Below are positions 16,260-25,200 of a stretch of 64,000 nucleotides of DNA, piece by piece. The notes beneath the pieces are model-generated. The model saw only the letters and a list, made by a program, of their open reading frames with translations. It did not search any database and had not been told where the DNA came from. The DNA is taken from the NCBI RefSeq assembly GCF_018324685.1, contig NZ_AP023354.1:4960001-5024000 (forward strand). Direction: 5' to 3'. Numbering within the stretch: position 1 is the first letter of the stretch; the number at the start of each line of letters is the position of its first letter. The DNA is from Actinocatenispora sera. GTDB taxonomy: Bacteria > Actinomycetota > Actinomycetes > Mycobacteriales > Micromonosporaceae. The translations under genes were made by a program, and so were the position numbers.

Positions 16260-17324
16260 GTGCGCGCATCGCCGCTTCGCCGCCTGCTGTCCGTCCTCGC
16301 CGTGGCACCGACGCTCGTCGCCGTCGCCCTCGCCGGGCCGTCCGCCGCCGCGCCGGCACCCGTGGACCGCACGGCGCCGGTCACCACGGCGGCGTCGCAC
16401 TCCGACGCGACCGTCGGGTACGTCGACGTCGCCGCGGCCACCCTGTGGGTCGACCCGAACAAGGACCGCAAGGTCGACGCCGACGCCACCGGCAACCCGG
16501 TCGACCTGCGCGCCTGGACCGACGGGCTCACCATCGACCAGCGGCTGTGGCTCGTCGGCGAGCTGGAGACGCAGGCGCTGTACGGGACCAAGGTGACCAT
16601 CCTCGACCACAAGAACGGCTGGTCCTACGTGGCGGTCGACGGGCAGCCGACGCCACGCAACCCGCTCGGCTACCCCGGCTGGGTCCCGGACGTGCAGCTG
16701 AGCACCGATCCCGCGTTCGGACAGCACGCCGGGCAGCCGTTCGCGCTGGTCACCGCGACCACCACCGGGCTGTACAGCGACGCCGCCCGCACCCAGCGCA
16801 GCATGGACGTCGCGCTGGACACCAGGCTGCCCGTGCTCGGCAACGACGGCTCCTCGATCGAGGTCGCCACCCCCGACCGCGGCCCGGCGTACCTGGACGA
16901 GTCCGCCGCCACGGTGTACGGCTCGGTCACCGACATCCCGGCACCCACCGGCGCCGACCTGGTCGCGACCGCGAAGCGGTACGTCGGCCTGCCGTACGTG
17001 TGGGCCGGCACCTCGTCCTGGGGCTTCGACTGCTCCGGCTTCACCCACACCGTGTACGACGTGCACGGCGTCACGATCCCCCGGGACGCCGACGCCCAGT
17101 ACGCCGCCGGCACGCCCGTCGCCGACAGCGACCTGCAGCCCGGCGACCTGCTCTTCTACGCACACGACAACGGCTTCGTGCACCACGTCGGGATGTACAT
17201 CGGCGACGGGTACGAGATCGACGCGCCCAACAACACCAGTACCGAGATCAGCACGGTGGAGATCGTCAAGGTCGCCGAGCACCGGTACGCCGACGAGTAC
17301 GTGGGCGCCCGCCGGTTCCTCTGA
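16260..17324 (+). CDS. Secreted NlpC/P60 peptidoglycan endopeptidase with SH3 domains
   Basis: 354 residues from the GTG at 16260, chosen because GGAGGAG lies six bases upstream and a Sec signal peptide follows at once (R-R-L-L-S-V-L-A-V-A, cleavage near A-A-A-P, residue 30). Residues ~50-225 look like two bacterial SH3-type domains. The C-terminal NlpC/P60 domain (~230-354) has the catalytic Cys258 in F-D-C-S-G-F and His309 in H-H-V-G-M-Y. The family cleaves D-gamma-glutamyl-meso-diaminopimelate or nearby bonds in stem peptides outside the membrane. It resembles YkfC-type gamma-D-glutamyl-L-diamino acid endopeptidases. An upstream in-frame ATG at 16212 would bury the signal peptide. Confidence 0.9.
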   Translation: MRASPLRRLLSVLAVAPTLVAVALAGPSAAAPAPVDRTAPVTTAASHSDATVGYVDVAAATLWVDPNKDRKVDADATGNPVDLRAWTDGLTIDQRLWLVGELETQALYGTKVTILDHKNGWSYVAVDGQPTPRNPLGYPGWVPDVQLSTDPAFGQHAGQPFALVTATTTGLYSDAARTQRSMDVALDTRLPVLGNDGSSIEVATPDRGPAYLDESAATVYGSVTDIPAPTGADLVATAKRYVGLPYVWAGTSSWGFDCSGFTHTVYDVHGVTIPRDADAQYAAGTPVADSDLQPGDLLFYAHDNGFVHHVGMYIGDGYEIDAPNNTSTEISTVEIVKVAEHRYADEYVGARRFL

Positions 17325-17353
17325 TCACCGCCGCCGGCGCCGGACCGGCCGGC

Positions 17354-17424
17354 GCGGCGTGCTGCTTCCGGTCCAGCGCGGTGTGCTGCTTCCGGTCGGC
17401 GCGGTGTGCTGCTTGCGGTCCAGC
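17354..17424. repeat. 23-24-bp tandem repeat, three units
   Basis: Units 17354-17377, 17378-17400 and 17401-17424 share the core GCGGYGTGCTGCTTSCGGTC; two more degenerate copies follow to about 17472. The array fills the gap between the NlpC and YjbR-like genes. It has no spacers, so it is a simple tandem repeat. Confidence 0.75.
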
Positions 17425-17526
17425 GCGCGGCGTCCCGTTCGGCGGAGCCCGGCGTCCTGCTCCCGGTCGGCCGGCGCGGCGTCGCATCGGGGCGCGGGCC
17501 GGCGACGGTGGCGACACACTGGGCGG

Positions 17527-17883
17527 ATGAGTGATCCGCTGCCCCGGCTGCGCGCGGCGTGCCTCGCCCTGCCGGAGGTCACCGAGCGCGTGAGCCACGG
17601 CGAGCCGTGCTGGTTCGTCCGGGACCGCCGGCTGTTCGTGATGTACGCCGACCACCATCACGACGACCGGCTCGGCTTCTGGTGCGCGGCGCCGCCCGGC
17701 GAGCAGGAGGCGCTGGTCGGCGCCGATCCGGGCCGGTTCTTCCGGCCGCCGCACGTCGGGCACCGCGGCTGGCTCGGCGTGTACCTCGACGTGCCGGCCG
17801 ACTGGGACCAGATCGGCGAGCTCGTCACCGAGGCGTACCGGGTGATCGCCCCCAGGACGCTCGTCGCCCAGCTCGACCGCTGA
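17527..17883 (+). CDS. MmcQ/YjbR-family protein
   Basis: 118 residues, the standard length of the YjbR/MmcQ family (PF04237). Visible features are the early L-A-L-P-E-V-T-E-R-V-S-H-G-E-P-C-W segment, the central pair of beta strands ending in F-F-R-P-P-H-V-G-H-R-G-W-L-G-V and a C-terminal helix after D-W-D-Q-I. The fold resembles CyaY-like DNA-binding proteins, but the cellular role of the family is unclear. The ATG at 17527 is the only good start; longer versions read into the tandem repeat. It converges on the end of the CHC-CoA-type operon with about 50 bp between. Confidence 0.85.
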   Translation: MSDPLPRLRAACLALPEVTERVSHGEPCWFVRDRRLFVMYADHHHDDRLGFWCAAPPGEQEALVGADPGRFFRPPHVGHRGWLGVYLDVPADWDQIGELVTEAYRVIAPRTLVAQLDR

Positions 17884-17934
17884 AGCGGCGCCGTCGCAGC
17901 CGGCCGGGCCGAGCGGCGGTACCGCCGGCGCCGG

Positions 17935-20070
17935 TCAGGGCGTGGGCACCGGGGCCGTCTCATGGTGCAGGGCGCGGCCGGCGGCGGCGCCGGCGGCGAA
18001 GGCGGTGACGGCGTCCACGGCGCCGTCGGCCGCACCGCCGACCACCCGGTACGGCAGGGCCAGCTCGGCGAGCACCGGCCGCAGCGCATCGGCCGGGAGC
18101 TGCCCGGCGGCGACGACCACGGTGTCGGCCGGCACCAGCTCCGGTCCGTCGTCGCCCGCCAGCAACACGCCCGCCGGCGTGATCCGGTCGTAGCGCACGC
18201 CGGTGCGCAGCAGCACGCCGCGCCGGCGCAGCGCCGCGAGCAGCGCCCAGCGGGTCGTCCGGCCGATGCCGGCGCCGATGCGGGGCCCGCGGCGCAGCAG
18301 CGTGACGTGGCGTCCACTGGTGATGCCGACCGGCTCGGCCAGCCCGTGTTCGGCCCGGAACCGGGCCCGCTCGTCACCGTCGGCGTGGCCGTGGCTGAGC
18401 AGGTGTGCCAGGTCGACGGCGATGCCGCCGCCGCCGACGACCACGACCCGCTCGCCGAGCCGGTCGGCGGCGGCGAACGCCTGCGGGTAGGTCAGCACGT
18501 TCGGGCCGTCGACGCCGGGCAGGTCGACCGGCCGGGGCACGACCCCGCTCGCCAGGACGATGCCGGCGCAGCCGGCGAGCTCGTCCCGGTCACCCGGGCC
18601 GACCGGGTGGGCGAGCCGTAGCTCGGCACCGAGCGCGGCGAGCTCGGCGGTGTAGTACTCGATGGTGGCGCCGTAGTCGGCCTTCCCCGGTACCAGCCGG
18701 GCCAGCCGGAACTGGCCGCCCGGCTCCTCGCCCGCCTCGTACAGCACGACGTGCGCGCCGGCGGTCGCCAGGGCGTGGGCGGCGGCGAGCCCGGCCGGCC
18801 CGGCGCCGATCACCGCGTACCGCCGGCGATCCCGGCCACGTCCCTGCCCACCGCCGGCGAGCACCGCGTCCGCCGCGCCCGGGCCGGCGGGTTCGGCAGT
18901 CGCGGGGAGCAGCTCCAGTTCGTGGCCGGCGGCCGGGTTGACCAGGCAGGAGACCGCCTCGTCGGTCAGCGACCGGTCGATGCAGGCCTGGTTGCAGCCG
19001 ATGCACACGTTCACCGGCCGCGCCGCGCGCGAGCGGGCGACCAGCTCCGGGTCGGCGAGGAACGGCCGGGCCAGGCTGACCAGGTCCGCGGCGCCGGCGG
19101 CGAGCAGCCGCTCGGCCTGCTCGAGCCGGTTGATCCGGTTGGAGGCGATCACCGGTACCGCACCGGCGACGGCGGCCCGGATCCGCGCCGGGTACGGCGC
19201 CCAGGTGCCGGGCGGCACGACCGCCTGCACCGTCGGTACCCGGGACTCGTGCCACCCGATGCCGACGTTGAGCGCCGCGGCGCCGGCGTGCGCCAGCGCC
19301 GTCGCCAGGGCGAGCACCTCGTCGGAACCGGGTGCACCGTCCATCAGGTCGGCGCCGGACATCCGGTAGAGCACCGGGAAGTCGGCACCGGCGGCGTCCC
19401 GGACCGCGGCCAGTACGGCCAGCGGAAACGCGCGGCGCCGCGCCGCGTCCCCGCCCCACCCGTCGTCGCGCCGGTTGGTGACCGCCGAGGTGAACTGGTT
19501 GAGCAGGTAACCCTCCGAGCCCATCAGCTCGACCGCATCGAACCCGAGCCGCCGCGCGGTCGCCGCGCCGCGGGCGAAGTCGTCGATCGTCGCCGTCACC
19601 TCGGCGCCGCTCAGCGCCCGCGGCGGGTCCGGCGAGAACCGGCTCGGTACCGGCGACGGCGCCACCGGCTGCACCCCGAACGACGCGGCGAAGGCGTACC
19701 GCCCGGCGTGGAACAGTTGCAGCGCGATCAGCCCGCCGGCCGCGTGCACCGCGTCGGCCACCCGCGCCAGCCGCGGCGCATCGGCCGCCTCGTTGACGAA
19801 GCTGTAGTGCACGCCGCCGGCACCGACCCGGCTGACCGCCGAGCCGCCGGTGACGATGAGCCCGGCGCCGCCGGCCGCCCGCGCAGCGTAGAACGCGGCC
19901 AGCGCGGCGCCGCCGTCGTCGCGGTCCTCGATGCCCAGGTGCATCGAGCCCATCACGACCCGGTGTGGCAGCGCCAGCCCGCCGAGCGTCACCGGGCTCA
20001 GTACCCGGGCCAGCGCGGCCGCACCGGCCGAGCCGGCGCCGGACGGTACGGGGACGACCCGATCAGCCAT
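17935..20070 (-). CDS. FMN/FAD/4Fe-4S 2,4-dienoyl-CoA reductase-like oxidoreductase
   Basis: 711 residues with FadH-type architecture. An old-yellow-enzyme barrel (residues ~20-350) holds H-R-V-V-M-G-S-M at its start. Then come the four iron-sulfur cysteines C356-x2-C359-x3-C363-x11-C375, and a C-terminal FAD/NAD(P) Rossmann pair beginning at G-A-G-P-A-G (422-427). The enzyme passes electrons from NAD(P)H through FAD and 4Fe-4S to FMN to reduce conjugated dienoyl-CoAs. It is the last gene of an operon that matches CHC-CoA cassettes, where the PlmM/AnsM-type oxidoreductase reduces cyclohexadienyl intermediates; I infer that role. Its start overlaps the SDR stop by eight bases (ATGGCTGA). Confidence 0.88.
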   Translation of the reverse strand: MADRVVPVPSGAGSAGAAALARVLSPVTLGGLALPHRVVMGSMHLGIEDRDDGGAALAAFYAARAAGGAGLIVTGGSAVSRVGAGGVHYSFVNEAADAPRLARVADAVHAAGGLIALQLFHAGRYAFAASFGVQPVAPSPVPSRFSPDPPRALSGAEVTATIDDFARGAATARRLGFDAVELMGSEGYLLNQFTSAVTNRRDDGWGGDAARRRAFPLAVLAAVRDAAGADFPVLYRMSGADLMDGAPGSDEVLALATALAHAGAAALNVGIGWHESRVPTVQAVVPPGTWAPYPARIRAAVAGAVPVIASNRINRLEQAERLLAAGAADLVSLARPFLADPELVARSRAARPVNVCIGCNQACIDRSLTDEAVSCLVNPAAGHELELLPATAEPAGPGAADAVLAGGGQGRGRDRRRYAVIGAGPAGLAAAHALATAGAHVVLYEAGEEPGGQFRLARLVPGKADYGATIEYYTAELAALGAELRLAHPVGPGDRDELAGCAGIVLASGVVPRPVDLPGVDGPNVLTYPQAFAAADRLGERVVVVGGGGIAVDLAHLLSHGHADGDERARFRAEHGLAEPVGITSGRHVTLLRRGPRIGAGIGRTTRWALLAALRRRGVLLRTGVRYDRITPAGVLLAGDDGPELVPADTVVVAAGQLPADALRPVLAELALPYRVVGGAADGAVDAVTAFAAGAAAGRALHHETAPVPTP

Positions 20071-20905
20071 CGGTGGTGCGGCGGGTCGGCGCGGCCGGCG
20101 GTACCTCCGGCAGCCGCAGCGGTGGCGCCGTGTCGGCGTGGAACGGTGGGGCGATGGTGGACAGCCCGCCGTCCACCACGATCGACTGGCCGGTGATGTA
20201 GCCGGACGCCTCCGACAGCAGGAACAGCACCACGTCGGACATCTCCTTGACCGAGCCCATCCGCCGCTTGGGCACCAGCCGCAGCACGTCGTCGAGCGCC
20301 GGCATCCCGGGCACGTCGTAGAAGTACGCCGACGAGTCGGACTCGATGATGCCGCCGTTGACCGCGTTGACGTTGATCCCGTACTGGGCGAACTCGACCG
20401 CCATGTAGCGCACCCACGCCTCGATCGCGGCCTTCGCCGAGCCGAGGTTCGCATAGCTCGGGTAGGCGCGGATCGAGCCGTAGCTGGACAGCGTGACGAT
20501 CCGCCCACCGTTGCGCATCAACGGCACCGCGCGCTGCGCGCCGAGCACCAGCGCCCGGACGTTCATCGCGTACGACCGGTCGAGATTGTGCGCCTTGAGC
20601 TCCATGATCGGCTTGAACGAGCTGGCCGCCGCGTTCGACACGAAGTGGTCGATCGTGCCGTACGTGCTCTCCACGACGTCGAACAGCCGGTCGATGTCGT
20701 CCGGCTCCTCCACGTCGGCGGCGACCGTGATCCCCTTGCCGCCCAACGCCTCCACCTCGGCCAGCGTCTTCTGCGCCGCCTCGGTGTTGCGCTTGTAGTT
20801 GATCACCACGGTGCCGCCGGCCGCGGCCAGCGACAGCGCCAGCGACCGGCCGATGCCCCGCGAGGCCCCGGTGATGACCGTGACCGTGTCGGTGAATTCG
20901 CTCAT
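20063..20905 (-). CDS. chcA: ChcA/FabL-like SDR enoyl reductase
   Basis: 280 residues. The nucleotide motif T-G-A-S-R-G-I-G (12-19) and a Y-x6-K active site (Tyr151, Lys158) are present. The Y-x6-K spacing is diagnostic of FabL-type enoyl reductases; classical SDRs have Y-x3-K. In the ansatrienin and phoslactomycin systems ChcA is an NADPH-dependent 1-cyclohexenylcarbonyl-CoA reductase of about this length. The operon content supports the same role: stepwise reduction of shikimate-derived cyclohexenyl-CoA esters in the cytoplasm. A generic enoyl-ACP reductase is the alternative. The start has AAGGAGGAA at good spacing. Stop and start overlap those of the neighbouring genes. Confidence 0.8.
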   Translation of the reverse strand: MSEFTDTVTVITGASRGIGRSLALSLAAAGGTVVINYKRNTEAAQKTLAEVEALGGKGITVAADVEEPDDIDRLFDVVESTYGTIDHFVSNAAASSFKPIMELKAHNLDRSYAMNVRALVLGAQRAVPLMRNGGRIVTLSSYGSIRAYPSYANLGSAKAAIEAWVRYMAVEFAQYGINVNAVNGGIIESDSSAYFYDVPGMPALDDVLRLVPKRRMGSVKEMSDVVLFLLSEASGYITGQSIVVDGGLSTIAPPFHADTAPPLRLPEVPPAAPTRRTTDG

Positions 20906-20982
20906 GGCCGTTCCTCCTTCGTCGGAACGCCCATGAGGCACCCACGCACGATGCCCATGATTCGCTCGCCTCGCTCACTCAT
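20902..20982 (-). CDS. Possible 26-residue linking ORF in the CHC-type operon
   Basis: A 27-codon frame (M-S-E-R-G-E-R ... K-E-E-R-P) starts in an ATGA overlap with the acyl-CoA dehydrogenase stop and ends in an ATGA overlap with the SDR start. Its beginning duplicates the SDR start context: AGGAACGGCCATGAGYGA occurs at both ends. It may be a translated coupling peptide or simply a duplicated start region that keeps ribosomes moving. Too short for any family match. Confidence 0.35.
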   Translation of the reverse strand: MSERGERIMGIVRGCLMGVPTKEERP

Positions 20983-22172
20983 GGCCGTTCCTGTCTCGCC
21001 GCGAACTCGCGCAGTACCTCGCGGGCGATCACGGTCTTCTGGATCTCGTTGGTGCCCTCCTCGAACCGCTGCGCCCGGGCGTCCCGGTACACCCGTTCGA
21101 TCGAGCTGGTCGACCAGTAGCCGATGCCGCCGTGGATCTGCAACGCCTTGTCGGTGACCCGGGTCAGCATGTCGACCGCGGTCAGCTTCGACGCCGACGA
21201 CAGCACCGCCGAGTACGGGCTGCCGGCCTCCCACTCGCGCGCGGCGTGCAGCGTCAGCGCCCGGGCCGCCTCGATGTCCGCCGCGTTCTCCGCGATCGCG
21301 AAACTGATCGCCTGCCGCTGGGCGAGCTTCTTGCCGAACGTCTCCCGACGCAGCGCGTGTGCCATGGCCAGCTCGTGCGCGCGGCGGGCCAGCCCCACGC
21401 AGCTCATCGCCACCGAGATGCGGCTCGGCTGCAGGAACCCGCCGAGCGCGACCTCCAACCCGCGGCCCTCCGCACCGAGCCGGTTCGCCACCGGCACCGG
21501 CGTACGGTCGAACGTCAGGTGCGCGTGGTCGGTGCCGTGCACGCCCATCGTCTCGGCCATCTCCTCGACCGTGACCCCTGCCGCGTCCCGGTCGACCATC
21601 AGCGCGACGGTGCCGTCCTTGCCGGTGGTGCCGGCCAGCCGGGCGAACAGCAGCCACCAGTCGCAGTGGACGCCGAAGGTGATCAGGTGCTTCTCCCCCG
21701 ACAGCAAGTACGTGTCGCCCTCCCGCGTCACGCTGCACCGCAGGTCGGCACCGGTACCGGCGGTCGGCTCGGTCAGCGTGAACGCCGCCCTCCGTTCCCC
21801 CGCGATCACCGGTAGCACGAACCGCGTGCGCTGCTCGTCGGTGGCGAACTGGTCGATCGCCCGCCAGATGCCGTTGACCACGTGCACGATCATCCGAATC
21901 GACGCGTGCGACATGCTGAACAGCTCCATCAGCTCCAGGTACCGGGAGAACGGCACCCCGCGGCCGCCGTACTCCACCGGCGCGGCGAGCGACAGGTAGC
22001 CGCGGTCGCGCAGCTGCGCGAACACCTCGTCGGGTACCACCCCGTCGGCCTCGATGCGCTGCGCCCACCGCTCGGCCGGCCCGGCCACGTACTCGGCCAC
22101 GTCCGCCTTGAGCGCCGCGAACTGTTCCTCGTCCACCGCGGGGGCGAGGCTCGGGGGCTTGGTCTGGGTCAC
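20979..22172 (-). CDS. Acyl-CoA dehydrogenase (PlmL/AnsL-like)
   Basis: 397 residues with the full acyl-CoA dehydrogenase fold: N-terminal helical domain, FAD-contact strand L-T-E-P-T-A-G-T-G-A-D near residue 135, and C-terminal helices containing Q-I-H-G-G-I-G-Y. The usual catalytic base is present as Glu372 in F-E-E-G-T-N-E-I-Q. These enzymes oxidise or isomerise acyl-CoA thioesters with FAD and an electron-transfer flavoprotein. In CHC-CoA cassettes the homologue acts on cyclohexenyl-CoA intermediates; the shared operon suggests the same here. The GTG at 22172 follows GAGGAG at good spacing; upstream in-frame codons are low-complexity alanine/arginine sequence. Its stop opens the 26-codon linking ORF. 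Confidence 0.88.
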   Translation of the reverse strand: MTQTKPPSLAPAVDEEQFAALKADVAEYVAGPAERWAQRIEADGVVPDEVFAQLRDRGYLSLAAPVEYGGRGVPFSRYLELMELFSMSHASIRMIVHVVNGIWRAIDQFATDEQRTRFVLPVIAGERRAAFTLTEPTAGTGADLRCSVTREGDTYLLSGEKHLITFGVHCDWWLLFARLAGTTGKDGTVALMVDRDAAGVTVEEMAETMGVHGTDHAHLTFDRTPVPVANRLGAEGRGLEVALGGFLQPSRISVAMSCVGLARRAHELAMAHALRRETFGKKLAQRQAISFAIAENAADIEAARALTLHAAREWEAGSPYSAVLSSASKLTAVDMLTRVTDKALQIHGGIGYWSTSSIERVYRDARAQRFEEGTNEIQKTVIAREVLREFAARQERP

Positions 22173-22293
22173 GTCGTACTCCTCGTCGCAGGGGTCTGGC
22201 TCAGCGGCAGCACCGCGCCGGGATGCGTCGCGGACGACACCGCGCCGGGGCGCGTCGCGGACGGCGCCGCGGGCGGCGGGATCGGGGACGGCG

Positions 22294-25200
22294 TCACTGG
22301 ACACCGTCGCGTTCCGGGCGCAGCGCGCGGGCCCGCTCGCGCAGCAGGTACTTCTGGATCTTGCCGGTCGGGTTGCGGGGCAGCTCGTCCACCAGCTCCA
22401 GCCGCTCCGGCCAGTACGTCTTCGCCACCTGGTGGGTGTTCAGGTACTTCTGCATCGCGCCGAAGTCCAGATCGGCGTGCGGTGCCGGTACGACGAAGGC
22501 GCAGGCACGCTCCCCCAGCCGGGGGTCGGGCATCGCCACGATCGCGACCTCGGCCACCGAGGGATGCTCGTAGAGCAGCTGCTCGATCTCCGACACCGGT
22601 ACCTTCTCCCCGCCGCGGTTGATCACGTCCTTGACCCGGCCGGTGATGCGGATGTACCCGGACTCGTCGATGATGCCCAGATCCCCGGTGCGGAAGAAAC
22701 CGTCGGCGGTGAACGCGTCCGCGGTCCACTCCGGATGGTCCAGGTATCCCTCGAAGAACGTCGGCGACCTGAGCTCGAAGTTGCCCTCGACGCCCGGCGG
22801 CAGCTTCCGGCCCTCGTCGTCGACGATGCGGATGGTGATGCCGTCCAGCGCCCGCCCGTCGGTACCCCAGGTCTTGGCCGGCTCGTCACCCGGCGCGGCG
22901 AGCGTGCCGAGGCACGTCTCGGTGGTACCCCAGGCGCCGCAGACGGTGGTACCGAGGACCCGGGTCGCGCGTTCGGCGAGGCCGCGCGGCACGGCGGCGC
23001 CGGTGGCCACGAAGATGCGCAACGACTCCGGCGCCCGGTCGCCGTCCTCGACACCCTTCACCAGGTCGGCCAGGAACGGCGTCGCCGCCTGGACGAAGCC
23101 GACCCGGTGGTCGCGCATCGCCCGCAGCGCCCGCGACGACGACCACTGCCCCTGGATCACCTGCGGTGCGCCGAGCACGAACGCCAGCCACATCCCGTAC
23201 AGGAAGCCGGTCTGGTGCGCCAGCGGCGACGGGATGAACACGGTGTCGTCGGTGCCGAGCCCCAGATGCCGGACCTCCATCAGCGCGGCGGCGGTCAGCG
23301 AACGACCCTGCATCAACGCAGCCTTCGGCTCCCCGGAGGTACCGGAGGTGAACAGCAGCTGTGCCGTCGCGTCCGCGCTGGGCCGGTGCGCGCCGAGCCG
23401 GGTGACGTCGATGGTCACGTCCCGCAGCAGCTCCGGGTAGCTGTGCCAGACGGCGCTGCCGCCGTCGGGTAGCCGCAGCCGATCGGCACCGCTGTCGCTC
23501 GCCGGGACCACGACGACGTCGGTCAGCGCGTCGAGACCCGGCCCGGCGTCGGCCGGCGCGGCGTCCCCGACGCTGCCGGACATCCCGGCACCGAGCAGCG
23601 CGGCCACCTCCTGCCGATGGTCCCGGCCCCGGAAGCTGTCCGGTACGAACAGCACCTTGGCACGCGAGCGGCGCAGCGCGAACGCCATCTCGCGTTCCCG
23701 GAAGATCGGCATCAGCGGGCAGCACACCGCCCCGATGCGCAGGGTGGCGAGCGAGATCACCACGAACTCGAACCAGTTCGGCAGCTGGAAGGCGACCCGG
23801 TCACCGGGCCCGACACCCAGGTCGAGCAGCAGCGTGGCGACCCGGTCGGCCTGCTCCATCAGCTCCTGCCAGGTGTGCGTGTGCATCGAGCCGGGCCGCA
23901 CGTCGACCACCGCGGTGGCGTGCGGCCGTTCGGTGGCCCAGCGTTGCACCCACTCGCTGATCGGTACCTGCGCCGAGGCCGGCGCCTGGCGGCTGCGGGG
24001 CCGGCGCGGCCGGCCGGTGCCGCTGCCGTCGGCGACCGACATCGGGATGCCGATGCCGTTCATCGCGGTCAGGAACTCCGGATAGGAGATCCGGTACGCG
24101 TTGGGGTAGGTGAGGCTGGACCGCCCCGCCGCGCGGGAGGCCGCGACGGCGAGCGACATCAGTACCCGGTGGTCGTTGAACGACGACATGCTCGCGCCGG
24201 TCAGCGCCGGGACGCCGTGCACGCGCAGGGTCGAGTCGGCCAGCTCCAGCCGGCCGCCCATCCGGTTGAGCTGCAGCATCGCCGAGGCGCGGTCGGACTC
24301 CTTGAGCCGGGCGTGCCCGACGTTGCGCAGCACGGTGGTACCGCGGGCGAAGGTCGCCATCGTGGACAGCACCGGCAGCATGTCGGGCAGGTCCCGGCAG
24401 TCGACCTCGGCCGCGGCGAGCGGCGAGCCGTCGTGCCGGACCCGGACCGCACCGGCGGCGGCGTCGTAGTCCAGGTCGAGGCCCATCTCGGCCACGATGG
24501 ACAGCAGCTCCGCCTCGGGGTGGTCGGTGTCGGCCGCGGCGGTGCTGGTCAGCCCGTGGAACAGCACATCGGAGCGGTGGATCGCGGCTGCGGCCAGGCC
24601 GAACGCGGCGGAGCCGATGTCCGGTGGCAGGGTCACGGTGGCGGGTACGGCCTGCTGGTTCGGCTCGACCGTGAAGGTGCGCCAGTCGTCGGCGACATCG
24701 ACCGCCAGGCCGAACCGGCGCATCATGTCGACGGTCAGCCGCAGGTAGGTGCGTTCGTTGAGCTCGCCCTCGACCTCGATGACCGTGCGGCCGGTGGCGA
24801 ACGGCGCGAGCAGCACCAGGCCGGAGATCCACTGGGACAGCGTGCCGGGGATCTGCACCCGGCCACCGGTCGGCCGGTGCGGCTGCACCTGGATCGGCGG
24901 GCAGCCGTCGGCCGACGACAGCCGTACACCCATCTGCTCCAGGGCCCGCAGCAGCGGGGCGACCGGGCGGCGCTGGAAGTACTTCTGGCCGGTGACGGTG
25001 ACCGGCGCGTCGGCGAGCGAGGCGAGACCGATCATGAAGTACAGGGTGGTACCGGAGCTGCCGGCGGTGACCGTCTCGCGCACCGGGTGGTAGCCGCCGC
25101 CGTGCACCACGAACGTGTCACCGCTGATCTCGACCCGGACACCGAGCGCGCGCAGCAGCTCGACGGTGTAGTGCACGTGATGCGCGTCGGAGAGGCCGTG

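Noticed and set aside
17354-17472. CRISPR-like array
   Set aside because: Units are contiguous with no spacers of constant length, and no cas gene is near.
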